This document shows, piece after piece, positions 6,958 to 16,683 of a stretch of DNA of 46,139 bases. The position numbers and the translations under genes were made by a program. The DNA lies in NCBI GenBank assembly GCA_947460455.1, contig CANHKG010000010.1, positions 1 through 46,139 of the forward strand, in the 5' to 3' direction. The first letter of the stretch is position 1; each line of letters opens with the position of its first letter. This DNA is from Rhodospirillales bacterium (GTDB taxonomy: Bacteria > Pseudomonadota > Alphaproteobacteria > Acetobacterales > Acetobacteraceae). The notes under the pieces were generated by a model. That model did not search any database, was not told the DNA's origin, and saw only the letters and a list, made by a program, of their open reading frames with translations.

Positions 6958-8172
6958 TCAGGCGTCAGTGTTGCCAGGCAGGCGCGCCGGCGGCGTGGGC
7001 GCCGGCACGAAGGCGGTACGGCGCTCACGCGGTGGCTCGCCGCGCAGCATCATGCGCCAAGCGGTGAAAAGCGCCATGCCGGCAAAGATCGCCACGAGAT
7101 ACATGAACAGGCCGGCCGGCCCCAACCGCTCCATCGCCACCCCGGCAATGGCCGGCCCGATCGTGGCCCCCACCGACCAGGCGATCAGCAGCGCCCCGGC
7201 CGCCGCCACCGCATCGCCGCTGTCCAGCCGGTCGTTGGTCAGCCCGGCACCCAGCCCGTACAGCGGCGCCGCCAACCCCGAAAGCGCCGCCCCAAGCACC
7301 AGCAGCACCGGCAACGGCGCGGCCCCGGCCACCAGGAACCCCACCGCCATCGCACCCGCGCTCAGCAAGGACATCAGCGCCACCGGCCGCCGCCCGATCC
7401 GGTCCGAAAGCATGCCCGCCGGCATCTGGATCAGCAGCCCCGCCAGGTTCGCCCCCACCGCGAACAGCCCCACAGCGGCCGCACTGTGCCCAAGATTCTG
7501 CAAATACACCGGCGTCAGCGCATGGAACGACGAATTCGCCAGCCCCGCCGAAATCCCGCAGGCCCACCCCACCGGCGAAACCCGCAGCAACGCCAGCAGC
7601 CCCATGCGCGCATGCGCGTTGGATTGCGGGCTGGGCGGCTGCACCAGCGCCACCGGCAACAGCGCGGTGGCATAGGCCATGCCGGCGCCGACGATCAGCA
7701 GCACAGAGGGTGGCACCAGGCTCAGCACCACCGGCCCCAGCATCCCCCCGCCCCAACTGGCGATCATGTATAGCGCGAACACCCGCCCCCGGCTGGCATT
7801 GTCCGCCCGCGCGTTCAGCCAGCTCTCGGCAATGATGCACAACCCGGCATAGGCCGCCCCCTGGCAGGCGCGCAGCACCGCCCAGCCGAGGGCGGATTGC
7901 CACAGCGCCATCAGCAGGATCGCATCCGCCGCCAGCACCGCGAACACCACGAAGGCCCGCCCATGCCCCAGCCGCGGGATGATCCGCTGGCAGAAGATGG
8001 AGCCCAGCAGGAACCCAGCCGAATGCGCCGAGGCCACCATGCCGATGGAAGAGGTGGAAACATGCTGCTCCACCAGCAGCAGCGGGATCAGCGGGCCAAG
8101 AATGCCCTGCGCCACCTGCGCACTGGCGATACCCAGCAGCACGGGCATGAAACTGGCTGGCGATGGTGGCAT
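6958..8172 (-). CDS. Major facilitator superfamily transporter
   Basis: 404 aa from ATG 8172, with about 12 hydrophobic segments. An upstream ATG at 8247 would overlap the preceding gene by 47 bp and adds a non-hydrophobic arginine-rich lead, so it is rejected. The MFS loop motif appears as GMLSDRIGRRPVALM between helices 8 and 9, with a related RIIPRLGHGRAF in the N-terminal half. It resembles the YfkF/YcaD-like efflux group; the substrate is unknown. The gene begins 28 bp after the hydrolase stop and is followed closely by the CoA-transferase. Confidence 0.85.
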   Translation of the reverse strand: MPPSPASFMPVLLGIASAQVAQGILGPLIPLLLVEQHVSTSSIGMVASAHSAGFLLGSIFCQRIIPRLGHGRAFVVFAVLAADAILLMALWQSALGWAVLRACQGAAYAGLCIIAESWLNARADNASRGRVFALYMIASWGGGMLGPVVLSLVPPSVLLIVGAGMAYATALLPVALVQPPSPQSNAHARMGLLALLRVSPVGWACGISAGLANSSFHALTPVYLQNLGHSAAAVGLFAVGANLAGLLIQMPAGMLSDRIGRRPVALMSLLSAGAMAVGFLVAGAAPLPVLLVLGAALSGLAAPLYGLGAGLTNDRLDSGDAVAAAGALLIAWSVGATIGPAIAGVAMERLGPAGLFMYLVAIFAGMALFTAWRMMLRGEPPRERRTAFVPAPTPPARLPGNTDA

Positions 8173-8200
8173 CTGGGCAGACCGTCGGGTGATGGCGCCG

Positions 8201-9268
8201 CTACATCCCCCCGCGCGGCGCGCGGCGCAACAACGCCTCCAGCTCATTCACATAGAACTTCGCCATCCCTGTCGTGCCATGCCCGCGCGTCTCCGCACTG
8301 GCCGGGATCAGGTGATACGCCGCCCCCGGCACGCGCTTCAGCGCCGCATCCATCAGCCCGGTCTCCGGCGGGTTGCGCTCGTCATCGGCGGAGTTGATCA
8401 CCAGCAACGCCGCCTTCATCCGCTCCAGCCGGGGCGCCGGGTTGTAGTCGCGCGAGCTGTCCCACTGGTACAGGAAATCATTGGCATCCGCCGGGAACGG
8501 CGCCGCCAGCCGCCCATCCAGCAGCTTGTCCGCCGCCTCGCGCGTTGGCGCCTGTTGCTGATAGGCCAGCGTGCCGCCATTGGTGGCGATGCCATAGAAC
8601 ACGTTGGCCACCTGGATCGCCTTGGGCTGGGTGGTGTAGTCGCCGCCCTTCCAATCGGGATCATTGCGCACGGCATCGATCATCAGCCGCCGCATCATCC
8701 AGTTGCGGCTGGACATCTCCGTGGGCTGCGATGCCATCGGCACCAGCGCATCCATCATCTCGGGGTAGGTGGTGCCCCAGATCCAGGCGTGCATGCCGCC
8801 CATGGAATTGCCCATCACCAGCCGCAGCCGCTTGATGCCCAGATGCTCCGTCACCAGCCGGTACTGCGCCAGCACCATGTCGTCGTAGTTGTAGCGCGGG
8901 AACTTCGCGCGCATCCCGTCGGAAGGCTTGGTGGATTTCCCCGCCCCCAGCGCGTCCGGCAGGATGATGTAGTATTTCGTGGCATCCAGCGGCTGGCCGG
9001 GCCCGAACAGCGCGCCGGCGAAGGCCTGGGTCAGCATGTTCGCCGCCGAGCCCGCGGTGCCATGCAGGATCAGCACCGGCTGGCCGGTCGGCTCGCCGAT
9101 GGTGGTGTAGGCCAGCTTCACGGCAGGCAGCGTCTCGCCGGAATGGAAGCGGAAATCCTTCGCCTCCCACACCGCGGTCTTCGGCGCCGGATATTCGGCC
9201 GCATCGGCCATGGTGATCGACATGGCGGCGAGCAGCCCTCCCAGCAGCAGCACAAAGCGGCGCAGCAT
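8201..9268 (-). CDS. Exported alpha/beta-fold hydrolase, homoserine O-acetyltransferase-like
   Basis: 355 aa from ATG 9268, preceded by GGGGAGGG at a good distance. A signal peptide (LLRRFVLLLGGLLAAMSITMADA region, hydrophobic core about 4-20) predicts export. The oxyanion motif is in LILHGTAGSAAN, the nucleophile serine in MGNSMGG, the acid in INSADDERNPPE and the histidine in ETRGHGTTG. The overall pattern follows MetX-type acyltransferases, but the signal peptide argues against a cytoplasmic methionine-pathway role, so the substrate is left open. It sits 59 bp downstream of gltB on the same strand. Confidence 0.85.
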   Translation of the reverse strand: MLRRFVLLLGGLLAAMSITMADAAEYPAPKTAVWEAKDFRFHSGETLPAVKLAYTTIGEPTGQPVLILHGTAGSAANMLTQAFAGALFGPGQPLDATKYYIILPDALGAGKSTKPSDGMRAKFPRYNYDDMVLAQYRLVTEHLGIKRLRLVMGNSMGGMHAWIWGTTYPEMMDALVPMASQPTEMSSRNWMMRRLMIDAVRNDPDWKGGDYTTQPKAIQVANVFYGIATNGGTLAYQQQAPTREAADKLLDGRLAAPFPADANDFLYQWDSSRDYNPAPRLERMKAALLVINSADDERNPPETGLMDAALKRVPGAAYHLIPASAETRGHGTTGMAKFYVNELEALLRRAPRGGM

Positions 9269-9327
9269 CGCACCCTCCCCGAAGCGTGTTTCCGCGAGCC
9301 TCCACCGGAAGGCCCGCGGACGCAACC

Positions 9328-12300
9328 TCAGGCGCGCAATGCCTCCACCGGCTCCCCAAGCGGCTGCGGCAGGTAGCGAACGTAGTCGCGCGGCACCACC
9401 TGCCAGAACTGCGGCAGCACGCGCTCCCAATCATGCAGCAGGCGGGTGGCGTAGCTGCTGCTGGTCTCGCGCGCATGGGTGGCAACCAACTCGCGCAGCA
9501 CGCCCGCCCAATGGCTGGTCGCCACGCGCTGCCACACCAGCGTCTCCCGGTTCACACGCAGCCGGAACATGTCGTCGGGATCCAACACGAAGGCCATGCC
9601 GCCGGTGAATCCGGCACCGAAATTGTCGCCCACCGCCCCCAGGATCGCCACCGTGCCCCCGGTCATATACTCGCAGCCATTGGAGCCGATGCCCTCCACC
9701 ACCGCGGTGGCGCCGGAGTTGCGCACCGCGAAGCGCTCCCCCGCCTGCCCCGCCGCGAACAAATGCCCGGCCGTGGCGCCATACAGCACCGTGTTGCCGA
9801 TGATCGTGTTCAGGTGGCTCTGCAGCGTGGAGGACGGCGCCGGCCGCACCACGATCGTGGCACCCGACAACCCCTTGCCCACATAATCGTTCGCATCTCC
9901 GAACACTTCCAGCTTCAGCCCCTGCACCGCGAAGGCGCCGAGCGATTGCCCGGCCGAGCCGCGCAGCCGCACCGTGGCATGGTTCGGAGGCAGCCCGGTC
10001 ATGCCGAACTTCTTCACGATGCGGTGGGAGAACTTGGTGCCGATGGCGCGCTGGGTGTTCCGGATGTTGTATTCCAGCTGCATCTTCTCGCCATGTTCGA
10101 AGAACGCGCGCGCATCGGCGATCATCTGCGCATCCAGCGTCTCCGGCACCTCGTTGCGCCCCTCCAGCGTGCAGTAGCGCGCATAGGGCCCGGGATCGGC
10201 CTGCACCAGCAGCGGGTTGAGATCCAGGTCGTCCAGCATCTCCGAACCACGGCTCACCTGGTGCAGCAAATCCGTCCGCCCGATCACCTCGGCCAGCGTG
10301 CGGAAGCCCAGCCCGGCCAGGATGTGGCGCACATCATCGGCAACGAAGCTGAACAGGTTGATCACCTTCTCCGGCGTGCCTTCAAACTTCGCCCGCAGCT
10401 TCTCGTCCTGCGAACACACGCCCACAGGGCAGGTATTGCTGTGGCACTGCCGCACCATGATGCAGCCCATCGCCACGAGGCTGGCGGTACCAATGCCGAA
10501 TTCCTCGGCCCCCAGCATCGCCGCGATCACCACGTCGCGCCCGGTCTTGATGCCGCCATCGGTGCGCAGCTTCACCCGGTGCCGCAGCCGGTTCAGCATC
10601 AGCACCTGGTGCGTTTCCGAAAGCCCCATCTCCCACGGCAGCCCGGCATACTTCACCGAGGTCTGCGGGCTCGCCCCGGTGCCGCCGGAATGGCCGCTGA
10701 TCAGGATCGCATCCGCCTTCGCCTTGGCCACGCCGGCCGCGATCGTGCCGATGCCACTGCGCGCCACCAGCTTCACGCACACCGTCGCCGCGGGGTTGAT
10801 CTGCTTCAAATCGTAGATCAGCTGGGCAAGGTCTTCGATCGAGTAGATGTCGTGGTGCGGCGGCGGCGAGATCAACATCACCCCCGGCGTGGAATGCCGC
10901 AGCTTCGCGATCAGACCGGTCACTTTGAACCCCGGCAGCTGCCCACCCTCACCGGGCTTGGCGCCTTGGGCCACCTTGATCTCGATCTCGCGGCAGTTGT
11001 TGAGGTACTCCGCCGTCACCCCGAACCGCCCGGACGCAATCTGCTTGATCGCCGAGTTCGCATTGTCCCCGTTCGCCCGCGGCTTGGCCCGCGCCGGGTC
11101 CTCGCCACCCTCGCCGCTGTCGCTGCGCGCACCGATCCGGTTCATCGCGATCGACAGCGTCTCGTGCGCCTCCGGGCTCAGCGCGCCCAGCGAAATGCCA
11201 GGCGCCAGCAGCCGCTTGCGGATTTCGGTGATGCTCTCAACCTCGTCCACCGCAATCGGCTTGCGCCCGCCGGGGCGGAAATCCAGCAGGTCGCGCAGCG
11301 CCACCGGCGGCATCTTCCGCACTGCCTCGGCATAGCGGCGATACAGCTGGAAGCTGTCCGTCGCCACCGCCTCCTGCAGCATGTGGATCAGCGTGCCGTC
11401 GAAGGCATGCGTCTCGCCGCGCTGCCGCAGCTTGTAGATGCCCCCCACCGGCAGCGCCGGCATCTCGGCATCCCATGCCCCCTCGTGCAGCGCCAGGATC
11501 TTGCGCGCGATGCCGGAGAGCCCGATGCCGGAAATGCGGCTTTGCATTCCCGGGAAGAACTCGCCCACCAACTGCCGCGAAAGCCCGATCGCCTCGAAAT
11601 TGTAGCCACCGCGGTAGGAGGAGATCACCGAGATCCCCATCTTGGACATGATCTTCAGCAGCCCCTTATCCACCGCCTTCTTGTAGCGCTGCACCGCCTC
11701 CTTCAGCGAAATGGCTCCGAACAGCCCGCGCCGGTGCCGGTCCGCAATGCCCTCCTGCGCCAGATAGGCATTGATCGTGGTCGCCCCCACGCCGATCAGC
11801 ACCGCGAAAGTGTGCACGTCGAGGCACTCCGCCGCGCGTACGTTCAGGCTGGTGAAGGTCCGCAGCGAAGACCGCACCAGATGCGTGTGCACCCCGCCCG
11901 TGGCCAAAATCATCGGGATCGCCACCCGCTCCGGCCCCATCGCCTCGTCGGTCAGCACCACATGCGTGCAGCCGGCGCGCACGCCCTCCTCCGCCTCGCG
12001 CCGGATGCGCTCCAGCGCCGCGCGCAGTCCCGCCTCGCCGTCGGCCACCGGGAAGGTGCAGTCCACCACGCAGGCACTGCGCCCCATCGTTCCGCGCATC
12101 GCCGCGAACTCGGCGGTCGAAAGAACCGGGCTTTCCAGCTGCAACAGATCGAACTGGCTGCTGTCCTCGTCCATCACGTTGCCGAGGTTGCCCAGCCGCG
12201 TCTTCAGCGTCATCACCCGCGTCTCGCGCAGGCTGTCGATCGGCGGGTTCGTCACCTGGCTGAAGCCCTGGCGGAAGTAGTGGTGCAACCCGCGATACGT

Positions 12301-13896
12301 GTCGGACAGCACGGCCAGCGGCGTGTCGTCGCCCATGCTGCCCACCGCCTCCTGAGCGTCCTCCACCATCGGGTGCAGGATCATCTCCAGGTCTTCCAGC
12401 GTGGCGCCCACGGCCAGCTGTCGCCGGCGCAGCTCCTCGCGTTCGAACAGCACCGGCTCCGGCGCGTCGGTCTTCACGATGTGGTCGATCTCGCGGATAC
12501 GCTTGGCCCATTCGCCGAAGGGCTGCCGCGCCGCCAGCATGTCCTTCATCGTCTCGTCGCCATAGAAGGTGGCGGTATCGAGATCCACGCCGATCGTCTG
12601 CCCGGGCCCCACGCGGCCCTTCTCCACGATCTCGCTCTCGTCCAGCTTCACCATTCCGGCTTCGGAACCGACGATCAGCAGCGCGTTGCGCGCGATCGTG
12701 TAGCGCAGCGGCCGCAGCCCGTTGCGGTCCAGCCCCGCGATCACCCAGCGCCCGTCCGTCGCCGCCAGCGCTGCCGGCCCGTCCCACGGCTCCATCACGC
12801 TGTTGCAGTACAGGAACATGTCCTTGTACGCCTGCTTCATGGTGGCGTCGTTGCCGATGCTGGCCGGGATCATCAGCGCCTTGGCCATCGGCGCATCGCG
12901 CCCAGCGCGCAGCAGCACCTCGAACACGTTGTCCAGCGTTGCGGTATCGGAACCGCCAGCCTGGATCACCGGCTTGATATCGTCCATGAACGCATCAAGC
13001 TGCGGCGCCGAAAGCCGCGTCTCGTGGCTCTTCATCCAGTTCACGTTGCCGGAAAGCGTGTTGATCTCGCCGTTATGCGCCAGCGCCCGGAACGGCTGCG
13101 CCAGCCGCCAGGTGGGAAACGTGTTGGTGGAATAGCGCTGGTGGTAGATCGCGAAACGCGAAACGAAGCGCTCATCCTGCAGGTCCGGATAGAACTCCGA
13201 CAGCGCCTCGGCCAGGAACATGCCCTTGTAGATGATCGACCGGCACGACAGCGAACAGAAATACAGTTCCGGGATCTGTGCCGCGATCGCCTGCTTCTCG
13301 ATCCGCCGGCGGATCACGAACAGGTCGCGCTCGAACTCCGCCACATCCGTCGCCTCACCCCCCAAGGAGGCGAATCGGGGCGAGAAGATCATGATCTGCT
13401 CGATCTCCGGCCGCGTCGCGTTGGCCTTGTCGCCGATCACCGCCGTATCGATCGGCACCTGGCGCCAGCCATAAATGCCGTAGCCGAAGGCGATGATCTC
13501 GCTCTCCACGATCTGCCGGCAGCGCTCCTGCGCGCCCAGGTCGGTCTTGGGCAGGAACACCTGCCCCACCGCGATCGGCCCCGGCCGCAGCCGGTCACCG
13601 CCGCGGCGCACGGCATCGGCGAAGAAATCCTGCGGGATCTCCACATGGATGCCCGCGCCATCGCCGGTCTTGCCATCCGCATCCACCGCGCCGCGGTGCC
13701 ACACGGCCTTCAGCGCATCGATGCCCGCCTGCACCACATCCCGCCGCGCCCGCCCGTCCAGCGCCGCCACCAGCCCCACGCCGCAGGCATCATGCTCCTG
13801 CGACGCATCGTAGGTGGCTGCCAGGCGTTTGGCATTCTCCGCCCACGCACGCACGAAGGCGTGGCCGGGCTCAACCGGGGCGGCGGGCTGGGACAT
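9328..13896 (-). CDS. gltB: Glutamate synthase (NADPH) large subunit
   Basis: 1522 aa. The large subunit hydrolyses glutamine and transfers ammonia to 2-oxoglutarate to make glutamate. ATG 13896 has GGAG about 9 nt upstream and gives a 37-residue propeptide before the catalytic Cys38 (EHDACGVG), which is exposed on maturation. The N-terminal amidotransferase domain is followed by the central and FMN-binding synthase domains. The 3Fe-4S cysteines are in CIMVRQCHSNTC (about residue 1145). The C-terminus is the GXGXG-type beta-helix domain. It partners GltD, encoded upstream on the same strand, but two DUF2059 genes lie between them. Confidence 0.97.
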   Translation of the reverse strand: MSQPAAPVEPGHAFVRAWAENAKRLAATYDASQEHDACGVGLVAALDGRARRDVVQAGIDALKAVWHRGAVDADGKTGDGAGIHVEIPQDFFADAVRRGGDRLRPGPIAVGQVFLPKTDLGAQERCRQIVESEIIAFGYGIYGWRQVPIDTAVIGDKANATRPEIEQIMIFSPRFASLGGEATDVAEFERDLFVIRRRIEKQAIAAQIPELYFCSLSCRSIIYKGMFLAEALSEFYPDLQDERFVSRFAIYHQRYSTNTFPTWRLAQPFRALAHNGEINTLSGNVNWMKSHETRLSAPQLDAFMDDIKPVIQAGGSDTATLDNVFEVLLRAGRDAPMAKALMIPASIGNDATMKQAYKDMFLYCNSVMEPWDGPAALAATDGRWVIAGLDRNGLRPLRYTIARNALLIVGSEAGMVKLDESEIVEKGRVGPGQTIGVDLDTATFYGDETMKDMLAARQPFGEWAKRIREIDHIVKTDAPEPVLFEREELRRRQLAVGATLEDLEMILHPMVEDAQEAVGSMGDDTPLAVLSDTYRGLHHYFRQGFSQVTNPPIDSLRETRVMTLKTRLGNLGNVMDEDSSQFDLLQLESPVLSTAEFAAMRGTMGRSACVVDCTFPVADGEAGLRAALERIRREAEEGVRAGCTHVVLTDEAMGPERVAIPMILATGGVHTHLVRSSLRTFTSLNVRAAECLDVHTFAVLIGVGATTINAYLAQEGIADRHRRGLFGAISLKEAVQRYKKAVDKGLLKIMSKMGISVISSYRGGYNFEAIGLSRQLVGEFFPGMQSRISGIGLSGIARKILALHEGAWDAEMPALPVGGIYKLRQRGETHAFDGTLIHMLQEAVATDSFQLYRRYAEAVRKMPPVALRDLLDFRPGGRKPIAVDEVESITEIRKRLLAPGISLGALSPEAHETLSIAMNRIGARSDSGEGGEDPARAKPRANGDNANSAIKQIASGRFGVTAEYLNNCREIEIKVAQGAKPGEGGQLPGFKVTGLIAKLRHSTPGVMLISPPPHHDIYSIEDLAQLIYDLKQINPAATVCVKLVARSGIGTIAAGVAKAKADAILISGHSGGTGASPQTSVKYAGLPWEMGLSETHQVLMLNRLRHRVKLRTDGGIKTGRDVVIAAMLGAEEFGIGTASLVAMGCIMVRQCHSNTCPVGVCSQDEKLRAKFEGTPEKVINLFSFVADDVRHILAGLGFRTLAEVIGRTDLLHQVSRGSEMLDDLDLNPLLVQADPGPYARYCTLEGRNEVPETLDAQMIADARAFFEHGEKMQLEYNIRNTQRAIGTKFSHRIVKKFGMTGLPPNHATVRLRGSAGQSLGAFAVQGLKLEVFGDANDYVGKGLSGATIVVRPAPSSTLQSHLNTIIGNTVLYGATAGHLFAAGQAGERFAVRNSGATAVVEGIGSNGCEYMTGGTVAILGAVGDNFGAGFTGGMAFVLDPDDMFRLRVNRETLVWQRVATSHWAGVLRELVATHARETSSSYATRLLHDWERVLPQFWQVVPRDYVRYLPQPLGEPVEALRA

Positions 13897-14018
13897 GGTC
13901 TCGGCTCCTACGGAACGAGAGCGTGACCGTCCAAGGCGGACTCGCCGAAGACGGGAATCACGCAACCAAACAAAGACCCTGGCGCATCATCCGCACCTGC
14001 GTCGGCGCGGAGACTGCG

Positions 14019-14564
14019 CTAGGGCGCGAACTTGAACCCGCGCTTGGCGAATTCCTCGGCATGCTTCTGCTGGCTTTGCTGGTAGACCTTCTGTGCCCAG
14101 CTCTGGCCGGCCTGGTTGATCACGTTGTTCAGCTGCGGAATGGTGCGCAGCAGCTTGTCGCCCAGCGGCGTGTTGTAGAACGTGCGCAGGCGGCCCAGTT
14201 CGTCGGCGGTGAACGCGCCGGCCCAGGCCTCCACGATCATGCCCTGCAACGTCCCGGCATCGCCCACGAAATCCGGCATCAGCAGGTCGTCCACCACCGC
14301 GATCATTTCCTGCGGCTGCTTGCCGTTCACCTGCGCGACATTGACGATGATCGCCGTGCGCAGCGTGTTGATGATGCCGCGCACCTGGGATTCCCAGCCC
14401 AGCTTCTCGCCCAGGGCCCGCGCCTCGCGCCGGCTTGCCTCGGTCACAACCGGCGCCGGGGCGGCCGGCTGGGTGGGTGCGGGCGCGCCCTGCGCCCAGG
14501 CGCCGCTCGTGGCCGCCATGCCGATAAGCAGCGCACCGGCAACAATCCGTGTGGTGTTTTTCAT
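14019..14564 (-). CDS. Exported DUF2059 family protein (first from gltB)
   Basis: 181 aa with a clear signal peptide (RIVAGALLIGMAATSGAWAQ), so likely periplasmic. The C-terminal half has the DUF2059 pattern, including FYNTPLGDKLLRTIPQL. It is paralogous to the next gene upstream, which has FFSSPLGQKWLRTIPV in the same place. DUF2059 has no established biochemical role. The gene starts 13 bp after its paralogue's stop and lies within the gltD-gltB cluster, so co-transcription with glutamate synthase is likely. Confidence 0.85.
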   Translation of the reverse strand: MKNTTRIVAGALLIGMAATSGAWAQGAPAPTQPAAPAPVVTEASRREARALGEKLGWESQVRGIINTLRTAIIVNVAQVNGKQPQEMIAVVDDLLMPDFVGDAGTLQGMIVEAWAGAFTADELGRLRTFYNTPLGDKLLRTIPQLNNVINQAGQSWAQKVYQQSQQKHAEEFAKRGFKFAP

Positions 14565-14577
14565 GCGATCGACCCCT

Positions 14578-15093
14578 TCAGAATTTCAGTCCGCGGGCAC
14601 GCAGCTCATCCGCGTGGCGGTCCACCGAATCCTGGAACACCCGCTGGCCCCACGCCAGCCCCGCCTGCTCGCCCTGCGTACGCGCTACCGGAATTGTGCG
14701 CAGCCATTTCTGCCCCAGCGGGGAGCTGAAGAACGCCCGCAGCGCCTTCAGGTCGGAAATGGTGAAGTTCAGCACATAGGGTTCCATCATCTCCGCCACC
14801 AGCTCGCCGCTGCGGGCGCGGAAATTCGGCATCAGGATCTCGTCCACCACGGCCGTCGCCGCCAGCTCTGGCATCTCGCTGGCGCGCATCGTGGCGCGGA
14901 TCATCTCGCTGCGCATCGTGCCCAACATCCCCTCGGCATGGCGGATGATGTCGAACACCTCCATCATCTGCCGCACCTCGCGCCGGTTCTCGTCGATCCC
15001 CGGCGCCGCCCCCGGGCGCGTTCCCTGCGCCAGCGCCGCCCCGGCCAGCGCCGCGGCCACCAGGCTGGCCAGCCATGCCGCCGCGCGCATCAT
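14578..15093 (-). CDS. Exported DUF2059 family protein (paralogue next to gltD)
   Basis: 171 aa from ATG 15093, which overlaps the gltD stop as ATGA; the adjacent ATG at 15090 is also possible. The signal peptide is AAAWLASLVAAALAGAALAQ. The DUF2059 region carries MRSEMIRATMR, EILMPNFRARSGEL and SSPLGQKWLRTIPV. Translational coupling to gltD makes a shared transcript likely. A function in nitrogen metabolism is not shown by the sequence and is only suggested by location. Confidence 0.85.
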   Translation of the reverse strand: MMRAAAWLASLVAAALAGAALAQGTRPGAAPGIDENRREVRQMMEVFDIIRHAEGMLGTMRSEMIRATMRASEMPELAATAVVDEILMPNFRARSGELVAEMMEPYVLNFTISDLKALRAFFSSPLGQKWLRTIPVARTQGEQAGLAWGQRVFQDSVDRHADELRARGLKF

Positions 15094-16523
15094 TCCGCCG
15101 CCACCGGTTGCGCGGCGCGCTGCAGATGCGTGTGCATTGCCGCCGCCGCATCCCGCCCATCGCGGATTGCCCACACCACCAGCGAGGCGCCGCGCACGAT
15201 ATCCCCCGCCGCGAACACGCCCGGCAGGCTCGTCTCGAAACTGTGCCGATCCACTGTCAACGTCCCCCAGCGCGATACCTTCAGCGCCTTCTCCCCGAAT
15301 GCCCCCGGCAGGTCCTCGGGGTCAAAGCCCAGCGCCTTGATCACCAGCTCCGCCGGCACGGTGAAATGGCTGCCCGCCACCGGCTCCACCGCCTGGCGAC
15401 CGGAGGCATCCGGCAGCCCCAGATGCATCCGCACCGCGCGAACGCCGCTCACGGCGCCATCCCCCAGGAATGCCTCGGGCGCGGCCAGCCATTGGAACTG
15501 CACGCCCTCTTCCTCCGCGTTCTTCACCTCACGCAGCGAGCCCGGCATGTTCGCCCGGTCGCGCCGATACAGGCACGTCACGCTCGCCGCACCCTGGCGC
15601 ACCGCGGTGCGCACGCAATCCATCGCCGTGTCGCCGCCACCCACCACCACCACGCGCTTGCCGCGCGCATCCAGCGTGCCGTCGGCGAATTCCGGCACGT
15701 CGTCGCCCAACCCATGGCGGTTGGAAGCGGTCAGGTAGTCCAGCGCCGGCACAATCCCCGCAAGCCCCGCGCCCGGCCCGCCGATATCGCGCGGCTTGTA
15801 CACCCCGGTGGCGATCAGCACCGCGCCGTGCCGCGCGCGCAATTCCTGCAGCGTGATGTCCCGGCCGATGGCGCAGTCCAGGTGAAACCGCACCCCGCCC
15901 TCCTCCAGCAGCTTCCACCGCCGCAGCACCACGGGCTTCTCCAGCTTGAAGCCGGGAATCCCGTAGATCATCAGCCCGCCGACCCGGTCGTAGCGGTCGT
16001 ACACATGCACCTGGTAGCCGAGCTTGCGCAGCTGCTCCGCCGCCGCCAGCCCCGCCGGCCCGGCGCCGACGATCCCCACGCTCTCCGCCCGCTCCCGCCG
16101 CGGCCGCACCGGCTTCACCCAGCCTTCCTGGAACGCGGTATCGGTGATGAACCGCTCCACCGCCCCGATCGTCACGCTCTCGAAGCCCTTCTCGATCACG
16201 CAATTGCCTTCGCACAGCCGGTCCTGCGGGCAGATGCGGCCACAAATCTCCGGGAAGTTGTTGGTGGCGGAGCTGAGCTCATACGCCTCCTCCAGCCGCT
16301 GCTCGGCGGCCAGCTTCAGCCAATCCGGGATGTTGTTCGAAAGCGGGCAATGCACCTGGCAGAACGGCACGCCGCACTGGCTGCACCGGCTCGCCTGCGT
16401 CGCGGCCTGCGCCGGCGCATATTCGGCGTAGATTTCCTCGAAATCCTGTCGGCGCAGCTCCGGCGCGCGCTTGTCCGGCGTCTGCTGGGGAATGGCAACG
16501 AACTGCAGCATGCGGTCGGGCAT
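15090..16523 (-). CDS. gltD: Glutamate synthase (NADPH) small subunit
   Basis: 477 aa. GltD supplies electrons from NADPH through FAD and 4Fe-4S clusters to GltB. N-terminal cysteine clusters are seen in RCSQCGVPFCQVHCPL and CGRICPQDRLCEGNC. The FAD site is GIVGAGPAGLAAAEQL, the NADPH site VVVVGGGDTAMDC, and the late FAD motif GVFAAGDIVRGASLV. The length matches the family. It is the first gene of the gltD-DUF2059-DUF2059-gltB run, so the promoter should lie in 16524-16683. No strong consensus boxes are seen there. Confidence 0.97.
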   Translation of the reverse strand: MPDRMLQFVAIPQQTPDKRAPELRRQDFEEIYAEYAPAQAATQASRCSQCGVPFCQVHCPLSNNIPDWLKLAAEQRLEEAYELSSATNNFPEICGRICPQDRLCEGNCVIEKGFESVTIGAVERFITDTAFQEGWVKPVRPRRERAESVGIVGAGPAGLAAAEQLRKLGYQVHVYDRYDRVGGLMIYGIPGFKLEKPVVLRRWKLLEEGGVRFHLDCAIGRDITLQELRARHGAVLIATGVYKPRDIGGPGAGLAGIVPALDYLTASNRHGLGDDVPEFADGTLDARGKRVVVVGGGDTAMDCVRTAVRQGAASVTCLYRRDRANMPGSLREVKNAEEEGVQFQWLAAPEAFLGDGAVSGVRAVRMHLGLPDASGRQAVEPVAGSHFTVPAELVIKALGFDPEDLPGAFGEKALKVSRWGTLTVDRHSFETSLPGVFAAGDIVRGASLVVWAIRDGRDAAAAMHTHLQRAAQPVAAE

Positions 16524-16683
16524 CGTTCAGCTCCCGGCGGAGTTCCAATTCCGGTGCTACACGATCCCCGCCGCGCAGGCGAGTCAACTTACGTCAGCAT
16601 TGATGCCCAATATATCGACCGTCAGGCGCCACACCCAACGACCACCCAAAACCGACACACATAAAAGGTCCAACTCGGACCCA

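Noticed and set aside
5734-7773. 679-codon plus-strand open frame
   Set aside because: Antisense to the CoA-transferase and MFS genes; arginine/histidine/proline-rich with no recognisable motif.
6958-8247. Upstream ATG at 8247 for the MFS transporter
   Set aside because: It would overlap the hydrolase gene and adds a basic, non-membrane lead; ATG 8172 gives a normal MFS N-terminus.
9286-13926. 1546-codon plus-strand open frame
   Set aside because: It is exactly antisense to gltB. H/R/P/Q-rich composition is the usual mirror of a high-GC gene, and no domain is visible.
16524-16683. Possible gltD promoter (TTGACT on the minus strand)
   Set aside because: No -10 box at acceptable spacing and no sigma-54 element with GG-N10-GC; not supportable.
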